From Cristatella mucedo (taxonomy: Eukaryota; Bryozoa; Phylactolaemata; Cristatellidae): a stretch of 60,000 bases of DNA. The notes under the pieces were generated by a model. It ran no database searches. It saw only the letters and a program-made list of their open reading frames with translations, and was not told the DNA's origin. This document shows positions 30,827 through 41,384 of the stretch, in pieces (position 1 is the first letter of the stretch; the number at the start of each line of letters is the position of its first letter). Both the position numbers and the translations under genes were made by a program. Location: contig WPIO01000004.1 of NCBI GenBank assembly GCA_009760855.2, positions 11,105,501-11,165,500 on the forward strand. The letters are read 5' to 3'.

Positions 30827-33800
30827 ACCAGCGCCACCGTCTCCTTGGGCACGTACGGGCTGAGAGCCTCCTGCACGAGGCCGTGCAGCATCTCGTTGCT
30901 CAGCCGCGCCTCCGAGCCGCCCTTGAGCAGCAGGCCGTTGCCACTGGCGATGGCGAGAGCGGCGATCTGCGGCAGGCAGTCGGGCCGAGACTCGAACACG
31001 ACGAGCAGCACGCCGATGGGCGCGGTGACCTGGGCGAGCTCGAGGCCCGGCGAGAGCAGCGTGCGGCGGCGCAGCTGGCCGAGCACGGTCGGCGCCCCGG
31101 CGGCGATCTGTCGCAGGCCGCCGGCCAGCGACTGAAGCTTGGACGGCGTCAGCGCCAGCCGGGCGAGCAGCGGCGTGTCCAGGCCTGCAGCAGGAGAGAG
31201 AGAGAGAGAGACGTAAGAAATTGACGACGACGACGACGGGCGAGCTAGCTGCCGACGTATCTACGGGCGACTGGCTAAGCTCAGATTAGCTGCTTACGGC
31301 AGGCAGAACGAGCAAAGTGCACACGAGGGGCGACCAGCAACAAAACGACGGAGCGCACGAGTCGCTAGCTAGTGCCTGGCACACGTGCGTCCTGTTGCAG
31401 GCTGCGACCGTGTGCGTGAAGCGTGCGGCCGGGGCTCAGAGCCTCGTCCTCGGACACAGCTTCCCGAGTCCGCTGACAGCTGGGCAGCAGCCGCACGTGC
31501 AATCGGTAGAGCAGCTGCCTGCAAAGAGAGAGGAGGCCGAAGGGAAGAGAGGAGAGAGAGAGAGAGAGCGAGAGCAGATGAGAAGAGGCAGAGGGGAGAT
31601 GAGAGATTGGTGAAGAGAGGACGGCTGGAAGCAAGAGGGGCGCTGGCGGTTTGACGTGCAAGAAGGAATTAATCAAGCGACCATTATTGCAAGGGTCTGT
31701 TTGTAGTAGATGCCGTGCAGGAGACAGTTGGATACAATGCTCTCCTGCACGTGCTGCAATCAGAGATGCCACATGTTGTGAGGTTTTGACTAGACCTGGA
31801 CAAGATAGCAGCTCCACATCCCGACAAACCAACCTGAGCGTGAACAGGAGAGAGTGAGCAGGAACCTGAGCAGGCGAGAGTTGAGCAGACAAGAGCGAGC
31901 GGCGGGGAGAGTTGAACAGAACAGAGTTGAGCACGAGTGCGATAACACCGTTTACAGGTAAAGAGGTGAAACATCAGAGGTGGCTATCATGATGCAGGAG
32001 CATAGTCATGCTAAGTCAAGGAGGATGAGCCATACCATATCTAGCCAGAGGCGAGTTCCAAGAAAACCTGAGATCCAAGTGAAAGACACGTCGCAAAGCT
32101 CCAGAAAACATTCCATAGTAGGTAGCACCGTCCTTGGAGCACATTTCTAACGTAACATTTTTAGAGCACTCGGCTCATGCGCTCTCGAGCTAAAGCGCCA
32201 CTGCAAACAGCTGGCCCGGTCCACGAACAGTAAGTGGATCGCGCGCGGTGCAGTCGTCGAACCCGGGCCAGATCCTGCAGTGCCTGCTGCAGCTAGTGAA
32301 TGCATGAGCCGAATGCTGTGATGTATGGAAATGATTACTCCCTAGCCACGGTGCAGTGTAATATGCAATATTTTTTGGGAACTTCGCGTGGCTTTTTCTC
32401 AGGAGGACGGAAGCTGCGTTTTTCCTAGTTGCCTTGGCTGCACACTGGTTCAGAGAAGGGGGAAAGGAAGGAGGTCAGGAGCGGTTGGCTCCCTGCCTTA
32501 CGCTCAAGCTACGATTTCCGGGTCTCTTGATTGTTTCACCGCAGCTGGAAAATTCCTTTGGTCGGCCTAAGCGTCTGCTGTTTACAAGGTCACCAGCAAA
32601 CGCACATTGCACACGAAGTGAGCCGACGAATTCTACATGACTAATCTGGTGGCAGCCAGCCTCTCCTCCGCTGTCACGTGTCCTCCAACGTGCCAACGTC
32701 AGAACGAGCGCCAAAGGCAGCCGTCACTGCAGCTAAAAGTGTAGCGAGGCTGACCTGCTTGCTTGGCACTCTCCAAATCTTTCTTGTTCACCGCCAAGAT
32801 GTCGGCCTGCCGATCAAGGAGCGAGTTGGCCAGCCTGTTGATTATGTCGGCCCGCTGTTCCGGATGCAGCGACTGCAGCGCGTAGCTACCTTCGCGTGCT
32901 GCAAACGAAACCGCACGACACGACGTGACGTCTCGTGCACTGGCGCTCTTGCACCACAGCAGCAAGTGAGGATGCAGCGACCGAGGACGCAGCTCAGAGC
33001 AAGGCGACGTCGGAGCGCTCACTCGCTAGACACGACTGTGCCACCCTGCGCGCTCACCCTGGGAAGCCTGCACCTCAGGCGATGCGACGGTCTCGCTGAC
33101 GTACGAGAAGAAGGTGCCGATCTTGCGGCCCTGCATGATGTCGACGATCGCTCTGTCCGTGTGCCCATTGCAGATGACGACATTGATGCCGTTCTCCAGG
33201 GCCCAGGCCGCGGACTTTACCTGCGCATCGTATAGAGACCGGTCAGCAGTCACGCGTGCTAAAGACAAAAACTCGAAGCGAGTCACCAAGGGGCGGGGCA
33301 GGGCAGGGCAATACAGCTCAGCTTGACCACGTTGCTCGTCCTCTGCAGCCGGATTTCCGGGAAGGCAGGGCGAGGCAATGACACTCGTGCAGCAGCAGCA
33401 GCGGCCGAAGCACCGATCGAGCAAGGACAGCGCTCGGCTACGACAGCAACGATGGCAGCAGTCACACGGCCGCTGCGCAATTATCGACGGCACCTTCTTT
33501 ACCTTCGATTCCATGCCGCCGAGGCCGACGCGGGACTTTGAGCCGAACGCGACGTGCTGCACGTCGTTGATGGGGCAGTACGTGGACAGCAGGCGTGCCC
33601 CGTCCGAGCCCGGCGGACCGGTGTACAGGCCGTTCACGTCCGACATGAGGATCATGAGGTCAGCACCGATTTCGACAGAGATTCGAGCAGCAAGGCTGTC
33701 GTTGTCCTTGAGGCTGATGACCTGCGAAGAGGCGAGGCAAGCGCTCGCACACAGACCGGTGGCATCGGTCAAATGAGCTCACAAAGGGAGAGAGAAAGGA

Positions 33801-34013
33801 GAAAGACAGAGAGATAGAGAGAGATATATGAGAGAAAAGGAGAAAGACAGAGAGATAGAGAGAGAGAGAGATATATGAGAGAGAGAGATATGAGAGAGAC
33901 AGAGATGAGAGAGACACAGGCAGACAGACAGATAGAGAGACAGGCAGACAGAAAGAGATAGAGAAAGATAAGAGAGAGAGGGAGGAAGAGATATGAGAGA
34001 GAGAGAGAGATAT

Positions 34014-34045
<32 letters not shown>

Positions 34046-35913
34046 GAGAGAGAGATATGGGAGAGAGACAGATATGAGAGAGACACAGACAGACAGACAG
34101 ACAGACAGATAGAGAGACAGGCAGACAGAAAGAGATAGAGAAAGATGAGACAGAGAGAGAGAGAGACAGACAGACAAACAGAGAGACAGAGAGAGAGAGA
34201 GACCGAGAGAGATGAGAGACAGAGAGGAAAGACCGAGACAGAGAGAGAGACAGACACAGGCTGACACAGGCAGGCAGACAGAGAGAAATAGAGAGAACAA
34301 GAGTGAGAGAGAGAACAAGAGAGAGAGAGTGAGAGAGAGAGAGAGAGCAAAGCAGCGTGGCCACCCCGAAGGGGGAGAGGGCCAAGGAAAGTGGACCAGC
34401 CAGCAGAGGCTGCAGACATGCACACGTCGAATGTCGTGCCGGCCGAGTGCTCACCCCAGCAAGGTCGACGTCCTTCTCTGGCGGAGAGGCGACAGCATCG
34501 TTCGTGTTGATGATGGGCACGATGTTGAGCCGCATCAGCTCGTGCAGCGTGCTGCTCAGGTTCTTGCGAGTCGACTCGTGGTTGAAGTCTGGCTTGGTGA
34601 CGAGGATTTGGGCGACGCGCACGCCGTACTGCCCGAACATGGACTCGTACAGCGACATGAGACCGCTCTGCCCCGCGGCGGCGCACGCCCGTGACTCCAT
34701 GGCCGGAAGCACCTGCAAGTGAGCGAGCGATCGACCCGACATGACAAGCGAGTGACCAAAGAACGACAGCGAGCCCACTTGGAGTGCAAGTCACGTGTCG
34801 AGCGCCACGCGACTGTGCGCATGCATCTTTCTTCACATGCAGCACGAGACCAACCGGTGAGCTACGGCACAAGAACGGCATCAACTCGTCGTATGAGGGG
34901 CAGCTCAAACCGCCGCTCGATATTAATAGCAAAATAACGCCCAAGCAATTCGCTAATGCCACTGTACAAGCTATAACAAGCTGCTAAGGCTTTTCTGCTG
35001 CTGCTACACAGATGAGGCTGTCGAATTATCTAATTTTTAACTTTCAAATGCACCTCAGTGGAGCATGCCTGCCGGCATCCAAACACAGCAGCACTGGCGG
35101 CCAGGCCGGCTTGAAAACGTAGGCCGACACAGAAGTGGTGCCGAACAAGAAATCTGGGGCAGGCGAACCTGTCTGACCTGTGACCCTGTCTGCCGTGCCT
35201 AGCAACACCAGCATTACTACTAGCCGCCGAGCTAGGTCAACGACAGAGCTGGGCAGAGCCACAGAGTGGCTACCAGCTAGCTACGTGACATGAAAGGAGC
35301 CAGTGACTACCAGCTAGCTACGTGACATGAAAGGAGCCAGTGACGCGACGGCAGTGGCGACAGTGCTACACCGGCACCCAGCCACTCTATGACTGAGAGC
35401 AGTTGCACCGGGAAACCGCAGGCATAGCAGGTAGGCAGTCAGGCCGCATCCCATGCGAGCTGCGGCAGCCGCCGCCGCCATTGCCAGGCGACGAACCTTG
35501 CCACTGCGCGTGGTCAGCGTCTGACGCATGCTCATGGAGAGCAGGATCTCGTGCGCCAGCTTCTGCTTGCCGAAGGCGACCGCTCCGCTCGTCACCATCA
35601 CCATGCTGTGACCGCGCAGGTGCAGCTCCGACACCTGCTCGACGATGGACGCCAGGCGGCCGAGCGCTATGCCGCACTCGTCGGCGCGCGTGATGACGGC
35701 ACTGCCTAGCTTCACGATGACGCGCTTAGACTGCGCCAGCTCGGAGCGATACGAGAAGGGCGCCTTCTGGTGGATCGCACGGCGGCCGCCGCCGCTGCTC
35801 AGAAGCACCACATTGGCAGCCGCCGTTCGAGCGCCCACGCCGCCGCGGCGGCAGCAGCAGCGGAGAGCCGGCTGCGTCGTCACCAGCAGCATCATCTTCA
35901 GCACGGAAGCCAT
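26201..35913 (-). CDS. ALDH18A1: Delta-1-pyrroline-5-carboxylate synthase (P5CS), complete eleven-exon gene
   Basis: Bifunctional mitochondrial enzyme: N-terminal gamma-glutamyl kinase and C-terminal gamma-glutamyl-phosphate reductase convert glutamate to pyrroline-5-carboxylate for proline and ornithine synthesis (family knowledge). Exons in transcript order: 35913-35497, 34712-34455, 33721-33503, 33220-33058, 32898-32755, 31184-30829, 30649-30454, 29058-28937, 27179-26993, 26857-26762, 26391-26201; phases match throughout, giving 782 aa (human 795). The first ~50 residues are Arg-rich with no acidic residues, fitting a mitochondrial presequence. Kinase signatures: VIVKLGSAV (about 65-73), [26 protein letters not shown]. 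Reductase signatures: [29 protein letters not shown], and the catalytic cysteine in [16 protein letters not shown] (about Cys702). It lacks the two-residue VN insert of the vertebrate long isoform. It converges on PLPP. Confidence 0.97.
26762..26857 (-). CDS. ALDH18A1: P5CS exon 10 (catalytic cysteine)
   Basis: [20 protein letters not shown] then [12 protein letters not shown]: the reductase active-site cysteine motif (about Cys702). Acceptor CTCTTTCAG, donor GTAAGC. Confidence 0.96.
26993..27179 (-). CDS. ALDH18A1: P5CS exon 9 (reductase)
   Basis: [20 protein letters not shown], then [20 protein letters not shown] and [17 protein letters not shown]. Phase 0 in, phase 1 out (GTAAGC). Confidence 0.96.
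27610..27930 (+). mobile_element. LINE B 3' end in P5CS intron 8
   Basis: ACATTTAAAAAATAAGCTAG..CAGCATTCGGTGG, then GTAAAGTGCCTAAAAAG..CTGAGGGCGCTATACAAG and (TTA)n. Confidence 0.75.
28937..29058 (-). CDS. ALDH18A1: P5CS exon 8 (reductase)
   Basis: [20 protein letters not shown] and [13 protein letters not shown]. Acceptor TTCATTTGTAG; donor AAC|GTACGA is weak but gives the conserved join N|VKIFAGP. Confidence 0.93.
29340..29671 (+). mobile_element. LINE A 3' fragment in P5CS intron 7
   Basis: Reads in + sense from the [15 protein letters not shown]-like codons to the 3' hairpin GTAACACCCACA..TGTGGAGTTAC and GGAGATACATA. Confidence 0.88.
30454..30649 (-). CDS. ALDH18A1: P5CS exon 7 (reductase)
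   Basis: [49 protein letters not shown]. Phase 0 in, phase 1 out (GTAGGC). Confidence 0.96.
30772..30822 (+). repeat. (CT)25 abutting P5CS exon 6 donor
   Basis: On the P5CS sense strand: exon 6, GTGAGT, then (GA)25 with no spacer. Confidence 0.97.
30829..31184 (-). CDS. ALDH18A1: P5CS exon 6 (NADPH-binding part of reductase)
   Basis: Largest internal exon. [20 protein letters not shown], then [19 protein letters not shown] and [18 protein letters not shown]. The donor GTGAGT runs straight into a (GA)n array. Confidence 0.97.
32755..32898 (-). CDS. ALDH18A1: P5CS exon 5 (start of reductase domain)
   Basis: [20 protein letters not shown] then [15 protein letters not shown], the first helices of the aldehyde-dehydrogenase-like reductase. 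Acceptor TTTGCAG, donor GTCAGC. Confidence 0.95.
33058..33220 (-). CDS. ALDH18A1: P5CS exon 4 (end of kinase, interdomain linker)
   Basis: [19 protein letters not shown], then [15 protein letters not shown] and the linker to the reductase. Ends CAGG|GTGAGC, phase 1. Confidence 0.95.
33503..33721 (-). CDS. ALDH18A1: P5CS exon 3 (kinase domain)
   Basis: [19 protein letters not shown] through [15 protein letters not shown]; acceptor TTCGCAG, donor AAG|GTAAAG, both phase 0. Contains the ATP/substrate-binding KDNDSLAA and the GMGGM-type loop. Confidence 0.96.
33780..34350 (+). repeat. 570-bp purine-rich tract filling P5CS intron 2
   Basis: Tandem GAGAGAGA/GACAGACAGA/GATATGAGAG blocks with internal larger duplications, e.g. 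a GAGACAGGCAGACAGAAAGA block near 33938 and again near 34116. About three quarters of the intron. Confidence 0.95.
34455..34712 (-). CDS. ALDH18A1: P5CS exon 2 (kinase domain)
   Basis: Starts after CACTTGCAG, ends GGG|GTGAGC. Contains [20 protein letters not shown] and the substrate-site motif PIINTNDAV. The end (DLAG) is the position of the alternative VN insertion in vertebrates. Confidence 0.95.
35271..35344 (+). repeat. 37-bp perfect tandem duplication in P5CS intron 1
   Basis: Two identical copies (35271-35307 and 35308-35344) beginning TACCAGCTAGCTACGTGACA. No divergence, so recent. Confidence 0.95.
35497..35913 (-). CDS. ALDH18A1: P5CS exon 1 (presequence, start of glutamyl kinase)
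   Basis: 139 codons from ATG 35913. Basic presequence, then [13 protein letters not shown] and [20 protein letters not shown]. Donor AAG|GTTCGT, phase 0. The start is the only Met upstream of the presequence; a possible TTTTAG acceptor lies in the 5' leader about 35 nt upstream. Confidence 0.93.
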
Positions 35914-36219
35914 GCCGGGAACGGTCGGAAAGTCGTTTCGATCTAAAATGTCAGCAGCATTGCTGCCAGCCGCTGGGTAGGTGCCAACATGCTAGGAACC
36001 GGGCAACCGGACAGCTGGACCAGCTGAGCCTAGGCAGAAAAGAAATTCTATGTGTGTCGAAAACCCGGGGCCACGTGACTGCCTTCATCGACGCCACGGA
36101 AGTGGCCTTTTTCATTTGGCCATATTTATTTATATTTGGTTTTTCATTTGGTCTTTATTTTTTACTTAGCTGGCATTTTCTACATTCTCATTCTCCCTCT
36201 TTTCATCCTTATCTCTGTC

Positions 36220-36254
<35 letters not shown>

Positions 36255-36371
36255 GTATCTATCTGTCGGCAATGCTGTCAATATAATTTCATATTGTTTG
36301 CCTGTTGTCAGCCACAGGGTTAGAGTAGTAGCAGCAGCAGCATGACCGGGTGGCTGCCTCAAAACCTCGGC

Positions 36372-37425
36372 ATAATAATAATAAGAAAATAATAGAAGGA
36401 AAATAACAAAAATAACAATAATAAGAAATTTGACTAGAGCCCAATGAGAACTACATCTCTTTATAGGCAATTGACATATGCTGAAAAGGTAGCATGTCAG
36501 CTGGTTGGTGGTAGCATGCACAGTGCCAGCACACATAAGCATGCTAAAGAAGACTAACTAACACTGACCCAGCAATTGCTGTGAGGAACTGGTGAGTGTT
36601 TAGCTTCTTTTTAAATGTCAAGTCAGTGGATGTTGCGATGTCTTTTGGGAGTGGTTCCAGGCTATCAGTCGAGCAAACTAAAGGTACCGTCTTCAAAGGT
36701 TTCGAGGTTGGTTAGAGGCACAGCCAAACGACCTGAGTCAGAAGCAGGGTGGTGCAACGCAAGTCCTATTTGAGAGTATTTCGGGTAAGAATGGTTCAGC
36801 AAGAGAACGAAGGAACTAAAAGTGAGTGACAGAACATTAAAGCTGATACGCAGCTTGATTGGGAGCCAGTGCAGGTCGGTAAGAAGTGGAGTAATGCTGC
36901 TGTTGCGAAGTTCCTACCTACAGAGTATTGGCACCAGCTGCAAGTGTCTTACATCACGGGCGGCAAGACCTGCCTACATAATGGGCTACATAAGCCTAGA
37001 TGGGATGTCACGCACATGCATGGATCAACTTGGATGTAGTACTCGGGCCTAAGCAGGCCTAAATGTTTGCAGTGCTATATAGCTGAAAGTAGGAAGACTT
37101 GACTTCTGCTGAGCTGATGCGGTCATCTAGTGATAGGAATCTAGTGACTTGGGAACAGGACACCTAGATTTCGTGCAGATGGAACCAGAGATATGCTGAT
37201 AGAGCCGGTTTTGAGCGTTAAGCTTTCCAATTTCTTCCGAGTCACGTTTAGTTTGCCCATAACTATTGAGATGGTGTAATGCTCATTCAATCTTGAGAAG
37301 TTTGCTGCCGTCCGAGTGCGAATATCAGCGATGCATCTGGCAAGGGCGTTCGAGAGGGTTCGGCGTACTGGAAGGCAGGGAGCTACGTATCCCTGGTACA
37401 GCTGTCTCATTTGCTTAAGATGGAA
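36372..37425 (-). mobile_element. LINE B copy, about 1 kb
   Basis: Reverse orientation: AT-rich simple repeat, degraded hairpin, TTTAGCTTCTTTTTAAATG, then RT-thumb codons (KLNVTRKKLESLTLKTGSIS, PSARNLGVLF) on the minus strand near 37410-37141. Sits upstream of P5CS. Confidence 0.85.
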
Positions 37426-37665
37426 GCCTACATTGCGCTTGGCAATTACATAGGCAAGAGGGAGAGTTTAGATTAGGATGAAGCCAAAGCAACACACAGG
37501 GCAGCATGGCAAGGTCAAGGTCGGCCAAGCACTGATAAGGACCCTTAGTATCCTCTCACCTCAGCTTTGACCAACTCCTCTGCTGGGCTGAAAAAAAGGT
37601 CAGGTGGAGACAACCTACTGCTGAGAATCAGTACCGTGCCATTCCTACTCAGCCTAGTCTGGGGG

Positions 37666-37925
37666 GTAATAATAATAATAATAATAATTCACTTGATAAA
37701 GCGCCCTCAGAGAACGTAATCTCTCTCTAGGCGCTTTACATTTGCTGTAAAGTGAAATGCAATTTAATGGTAAGTAAAATCATGCTTGAAAAACAAACGA
37801 AATGAATAATATGGTTAGGGTGACATGCACAGGGTCAGCATGCAAATGTGGTTAGTGGCAGCATGCACAGTGTCAGCACGCATAAGCACACGAAGGACGA
37901 ATCACAGGGACTCACTAAATGCTGA
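37666..37925 (-). mobile_element. LINE B 3' end, well preserved hairpin
   Basis: (TAA)n, TTGATAAAGCGCCCTCAGAG, AATCTCTCTCTAGGCGCTTT. The short CTCTCTCT loop here is the ancestral state for comparison with 38225-38305. Confidence 0.9.
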
Positions 37926-38111
37926 ACATAGATAAGAGGGCTCGCTACAAGGGTCAGATGGAAGAGCCCTGCAGCAGCTCACGTTCGAGGAGCCATGCAC
38001 GGCTGCTGCCGGCACCAGCCGTAGCTACAGTTTAACTTAATTAAAGACATTTCAACGGCCCTAGACATCGGTCAACCCATTAACCTGAGAATACCCGATC
38101 CTAACAATTCC

Positions 38112-38221
38112 ACTAATAATAATATAATATAACAATAATGACATTCATAAAGCGCCCTAAGAGACGCGATCTCTTCCTAATAATAATGATAATGCACTTG
38201 ATAAAGCACCCTCAGAGAACT

Positions 38222-38306
<85 letters not shown>

Positions 38307-38345
38307 GGCGCTTTACATTTGCTGCAAAGGGATTTCTAGACACTT
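38112..38345 (-). mobile_element. Two LINE B tails in tandem, one with an 81-bp (CT)n in its loop
   Basis: First tail: ATAAAGCGCCCTAAGAG..GATCTCTTCCTAA at about 38140-38180. Second: TTGATAAAGCACCCTCAGAG (38199-38218), then (CT)n 38225-38305, then TAGGCGCTTTACATTTGCTG. Both hairpin arms of the second tail are intact around the array. Confidence 0.9.
38225..38305 (+). repeat. (CT)40 inside a LINE B hairpin loop
   Basis: Pure CT run flanked by the two arms of the LINE B 3' hairpin. Confidence 0.97.
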
Positions 38346-38816
38346 ACATATGAAAAAATGTCCCACGAAAAGTACATACTGCAGCAGTACTAACCAGCCG
38401 AAACTTGCAAGCGCCAGCCGAGTGTTTAGCAAAAACGTGAGCTCAGCCACAAGCTCATCGCTGCCGGCACTTCGTAGTCATTAGCTTACTAATCAGAACC
38501 GTGGTAATCGGAGTAATTAATCAAACGCTCGATCAACCGAGCTGGCCGCCTCTACCTTACTACGTCAGAGGAAGCAGCTGCAGCAGACTGCGACGAGCCG
38601 ACGGCTGACACGAGTGCAGCGCCAATCAGTGCACCGGTGCCGCCGAGGGAAAGCAGCAAGTGCCGCCGTGCAAACAAATTCACCACTCCGAGCAGCACCG
38701 CTGCAGGCAGCCTTTTACTGCCGAAACGACCCTTCCGACGCGCATGCAGATCGACTGCCCGACATAACGCGATGTCGCGGGAGTCGAGCGGCGAGCTTGC
38801 CTTACCCAGCCCACTC

Positions 38817-38820
<4 letters not shown>

Positions 38821-38854
<34 letters not shown>
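38821..38854 (+). repeat. (CT)17 microsatellite
   Basis: Short pure CT run within the CpG-rich block. Confidence 0.95.
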
Positions 38855-38855
<1 letters not shown>

Positions 38856-39305
38856 GCGATATTGACAAGGAATTAAAATGACGACAGTCGTCTGGCTTAC
38901 CAGTGCACTGTCTGCGGACCAGCGCGTTGCTGTCCGCTGACCAGCGCCTGGCGGTCCTGCAGACGCTAGCGCGCTTGCGGCGCGATGCACGGCCGAGGAG
39001 TGGCAAAGGCACCTGCATCTTACCCAAAAGTCGTCGACTTTTAAGCGCTGCTCGGAGGCGTCGGCGAGCACGCGAGCCGGGACGTATCAATCGCCCAGTC
39101 CCGAGCCGACGCCGCCGCGGCACCCAAATGCACGGACAGCAGCCTTAACCGAACTTACAATGCACAGGGCTGGCGAGTGCGCATCGCCGCCGGCGAGCGC
39201 CGCACCGGCACCCACCTGCACAATGGTCAAGCTTCAGCGGATGCACGGCGCTTATTGGCCGCTGCGACCGTGAGAAATTCGGCTGCGGCAAGACCTGCGC
39301 CCCAC

Positions 39306-39341
39306 CTCTCTTCTCTCTTTCTCTCTCTCTCTCTCTCTCGC
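39306..39341 (+). repeat. CT-rich microsatellite
   Basis: Interrupted CTCTTTCTCT run within the CpG-rich block. Confidence 0.85.
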
Positions 39342-40512
39342 TCGGTCTTACTCTTCACTATTTGCCGGATATATGTATGGACAGAGGTATATGCGGGTGC
39401 ATGATGCAATGACCCACGTCGCCAGCCGTCGCCCGGAGGGCCACGGTGACGCCCGCGGCTTCCGGTGTGTAAGCGTTTAAAACCCCGCGGCTCGGCACGG
39501 CACGCGCGCGCGCGCGCGCAATGCGGCGGTTCCGGTTAAGGTGGCGGCGGCGTCGGTAGGGCGTGACGTCTGTGCGTGGACGTACCTACTGCTAGCCAAG
39601 TGCTCTCGGGCGTTCGCTGCGCGGCTGCTCCGCCGACCAGTCGCCCTCTCGCTCGCCGCCGAAATGGTGGCGCGTCCTGGCAGCAAGCGCACGCCCGCGC
39701 AAGCGCGCGCAAGCGCACGCCGGTGGCAGGTGACTTCCAAACTCCACCTCGGGGCGGCTAAGGCGTTCGCGTTGCCCGGTTTCTAGTCGAGCAGATTAAA
39801 TGGTCTTATCGCGCGCTCGCGCCCGCTGCGGCTGGAGCGCAAGGTCCAGCCAGAAAACCGCAGAGGGCAGAGTCGCGGCCGGGGCCATCGCGGCACAGGG
39901 CGCGTCAACAGTCGCCCGCGCTGGACGTACGGAGGAGTGCGCGCGCGCGCGCGGGGAAGGGGCAGCCGGCAGTTGATCGCCGCGTGGCAGTCGGTCCTGA
40001 TGCGCCGCGAGCTCCGCCCCTTTCTCTACCCGCATGGCCGCGAGCCTCGGCGAGCCGCCAACTCGCGGGGAGGGGGCGGGCGGGCTCCGGGGCGCACGCT
40101 CGCATCAGCGGCATGGCCGACTGCCGCGCCGCCAACTACCGCGCCCAACTGTATTGTGCGCTACAGTGGCTCCGGCGGCGGTAGTTGTAGTGGAGTCTCG
40201 AGGAGACGCGGCGGCGCAGGGAGATGCGAGCGGTCAACGAGACTCACTCTTTATTTCTCTCAACGCGTACATATGTGAGACCTCGACGAATCGCAGCCGC
40301 TGCGTCGGGACATGTAGCGTATAGCAGTGGCCTGAAGCTGCATCCCGCTCAGACACCAAGACCTAAAAGTTTCGCGGTGGTTACGCCCACGGCGGGCGTC
40401 GGCGGGCCGCCGTGGTCGTGAGCGTAGGATAACGGCGTGACAGTCCCTCCCATTGCGTTTGGCTAGAGGTCTTCCGGGGGGGGGGCGCCATAGTTCCAAC
40501 CCCCCACCCACA

Positions 40513-40528
40513 CGCACGCACGCACGCA

Positions 40529-40562
<34 letters not shown>
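40513..40562 (+). repeat. (ACGC)n-(AC)n microsatellite
   Basis: ACGC units grading into AC; the CpG-containing half may be the older state. Confidence 0.9.
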
Positions 40563-40563
<1 letters not shown>

Positions 40564-41384
40564 CTGCTGCCGCCGCCGCCGAGAGAAGGATCCCTTGAGA
40601 TCCCAGGGAATCCCTGCAGCCGCTCCCGCGTGGCTATCGGGCCGTTGCGCAGCGACAAACTCCGCTTATTTGAACGTATCGAGAGTTAGCACTGTTGCAA
40701 ACAGAGGGGGCGTAGTGGCTTCCACGTCCGGACAGAACTAGGCCCGCAAACACAGCGAATCGGCACGGTGCTGGCCTCAGCCGACGTGCTAGGAATGGCG
40801 GCGAAGCCGTAAGCCAATGAGTCGCGGTTTAGCGACTTTGCAGGTGCAGCACCGATGCAAGCAGGTTTGCCGACAGTAGTAACGGGGGCGCCCATACCTC
40901 AAGGCTGCAAGTCCATATCCGTAGCGTAGGGAAGTGCATTCGCCAGCGACAGGGGTTTACAGGTGGCGCTCAACAGCGGCCGTGGCGTATAGCAGCTACT
41001 AACGTGCGGCTCAGGGGCCTCGAGTACATGCTAGCACCATTGCCAAGGCACCGTATCCCGGACCACAACTCCTGCCTATTACACGGCATCTGCTTTTATG
41101 CTGCCACGGCCATGGATTATTGCACGATCGGTTCGTAGCCGTTATAGTTCAGGAGCCGCGAATAATGAATATCAGTCACAATCTGGTTAATTTAGCAGGC
41201 CGACGTTTCACTGCCCCCTCTCCTCCTTAAACAAGGCCGACCTCTGATGCTGGAGTCATAAAAAACTTAACTGCCAGCTATGGTAGGTGTCAATGTTCGG
41301 CTTCACATCGGTGGGCTCTAACGATTCCGGCTCTAAGTAGCATACACGAACTGTAAGTATAAATTACTACCTATACTACAAATA

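Larger units (their letters stand above)
38560..40480. promoter_or_regulatory. CpG-rich block, candidate promoter or island
   Basis: High G+C with many CpG (a (CG)9-like run near 39504-39520, CGCGCGCG near 39941), several ETS-type TTCCGG/CTTCCGG sites (near 39458, 39528, 40468) and GGCGGCGG stretches. No exon of a known family found. It lies about 2.6 kb upstream of the P5CS start and might serve an unrecognised transcript; ATG 39664 followed by an open frame to a CAG|GTGACT donor is one untested candidate. Confidence 0.35.
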
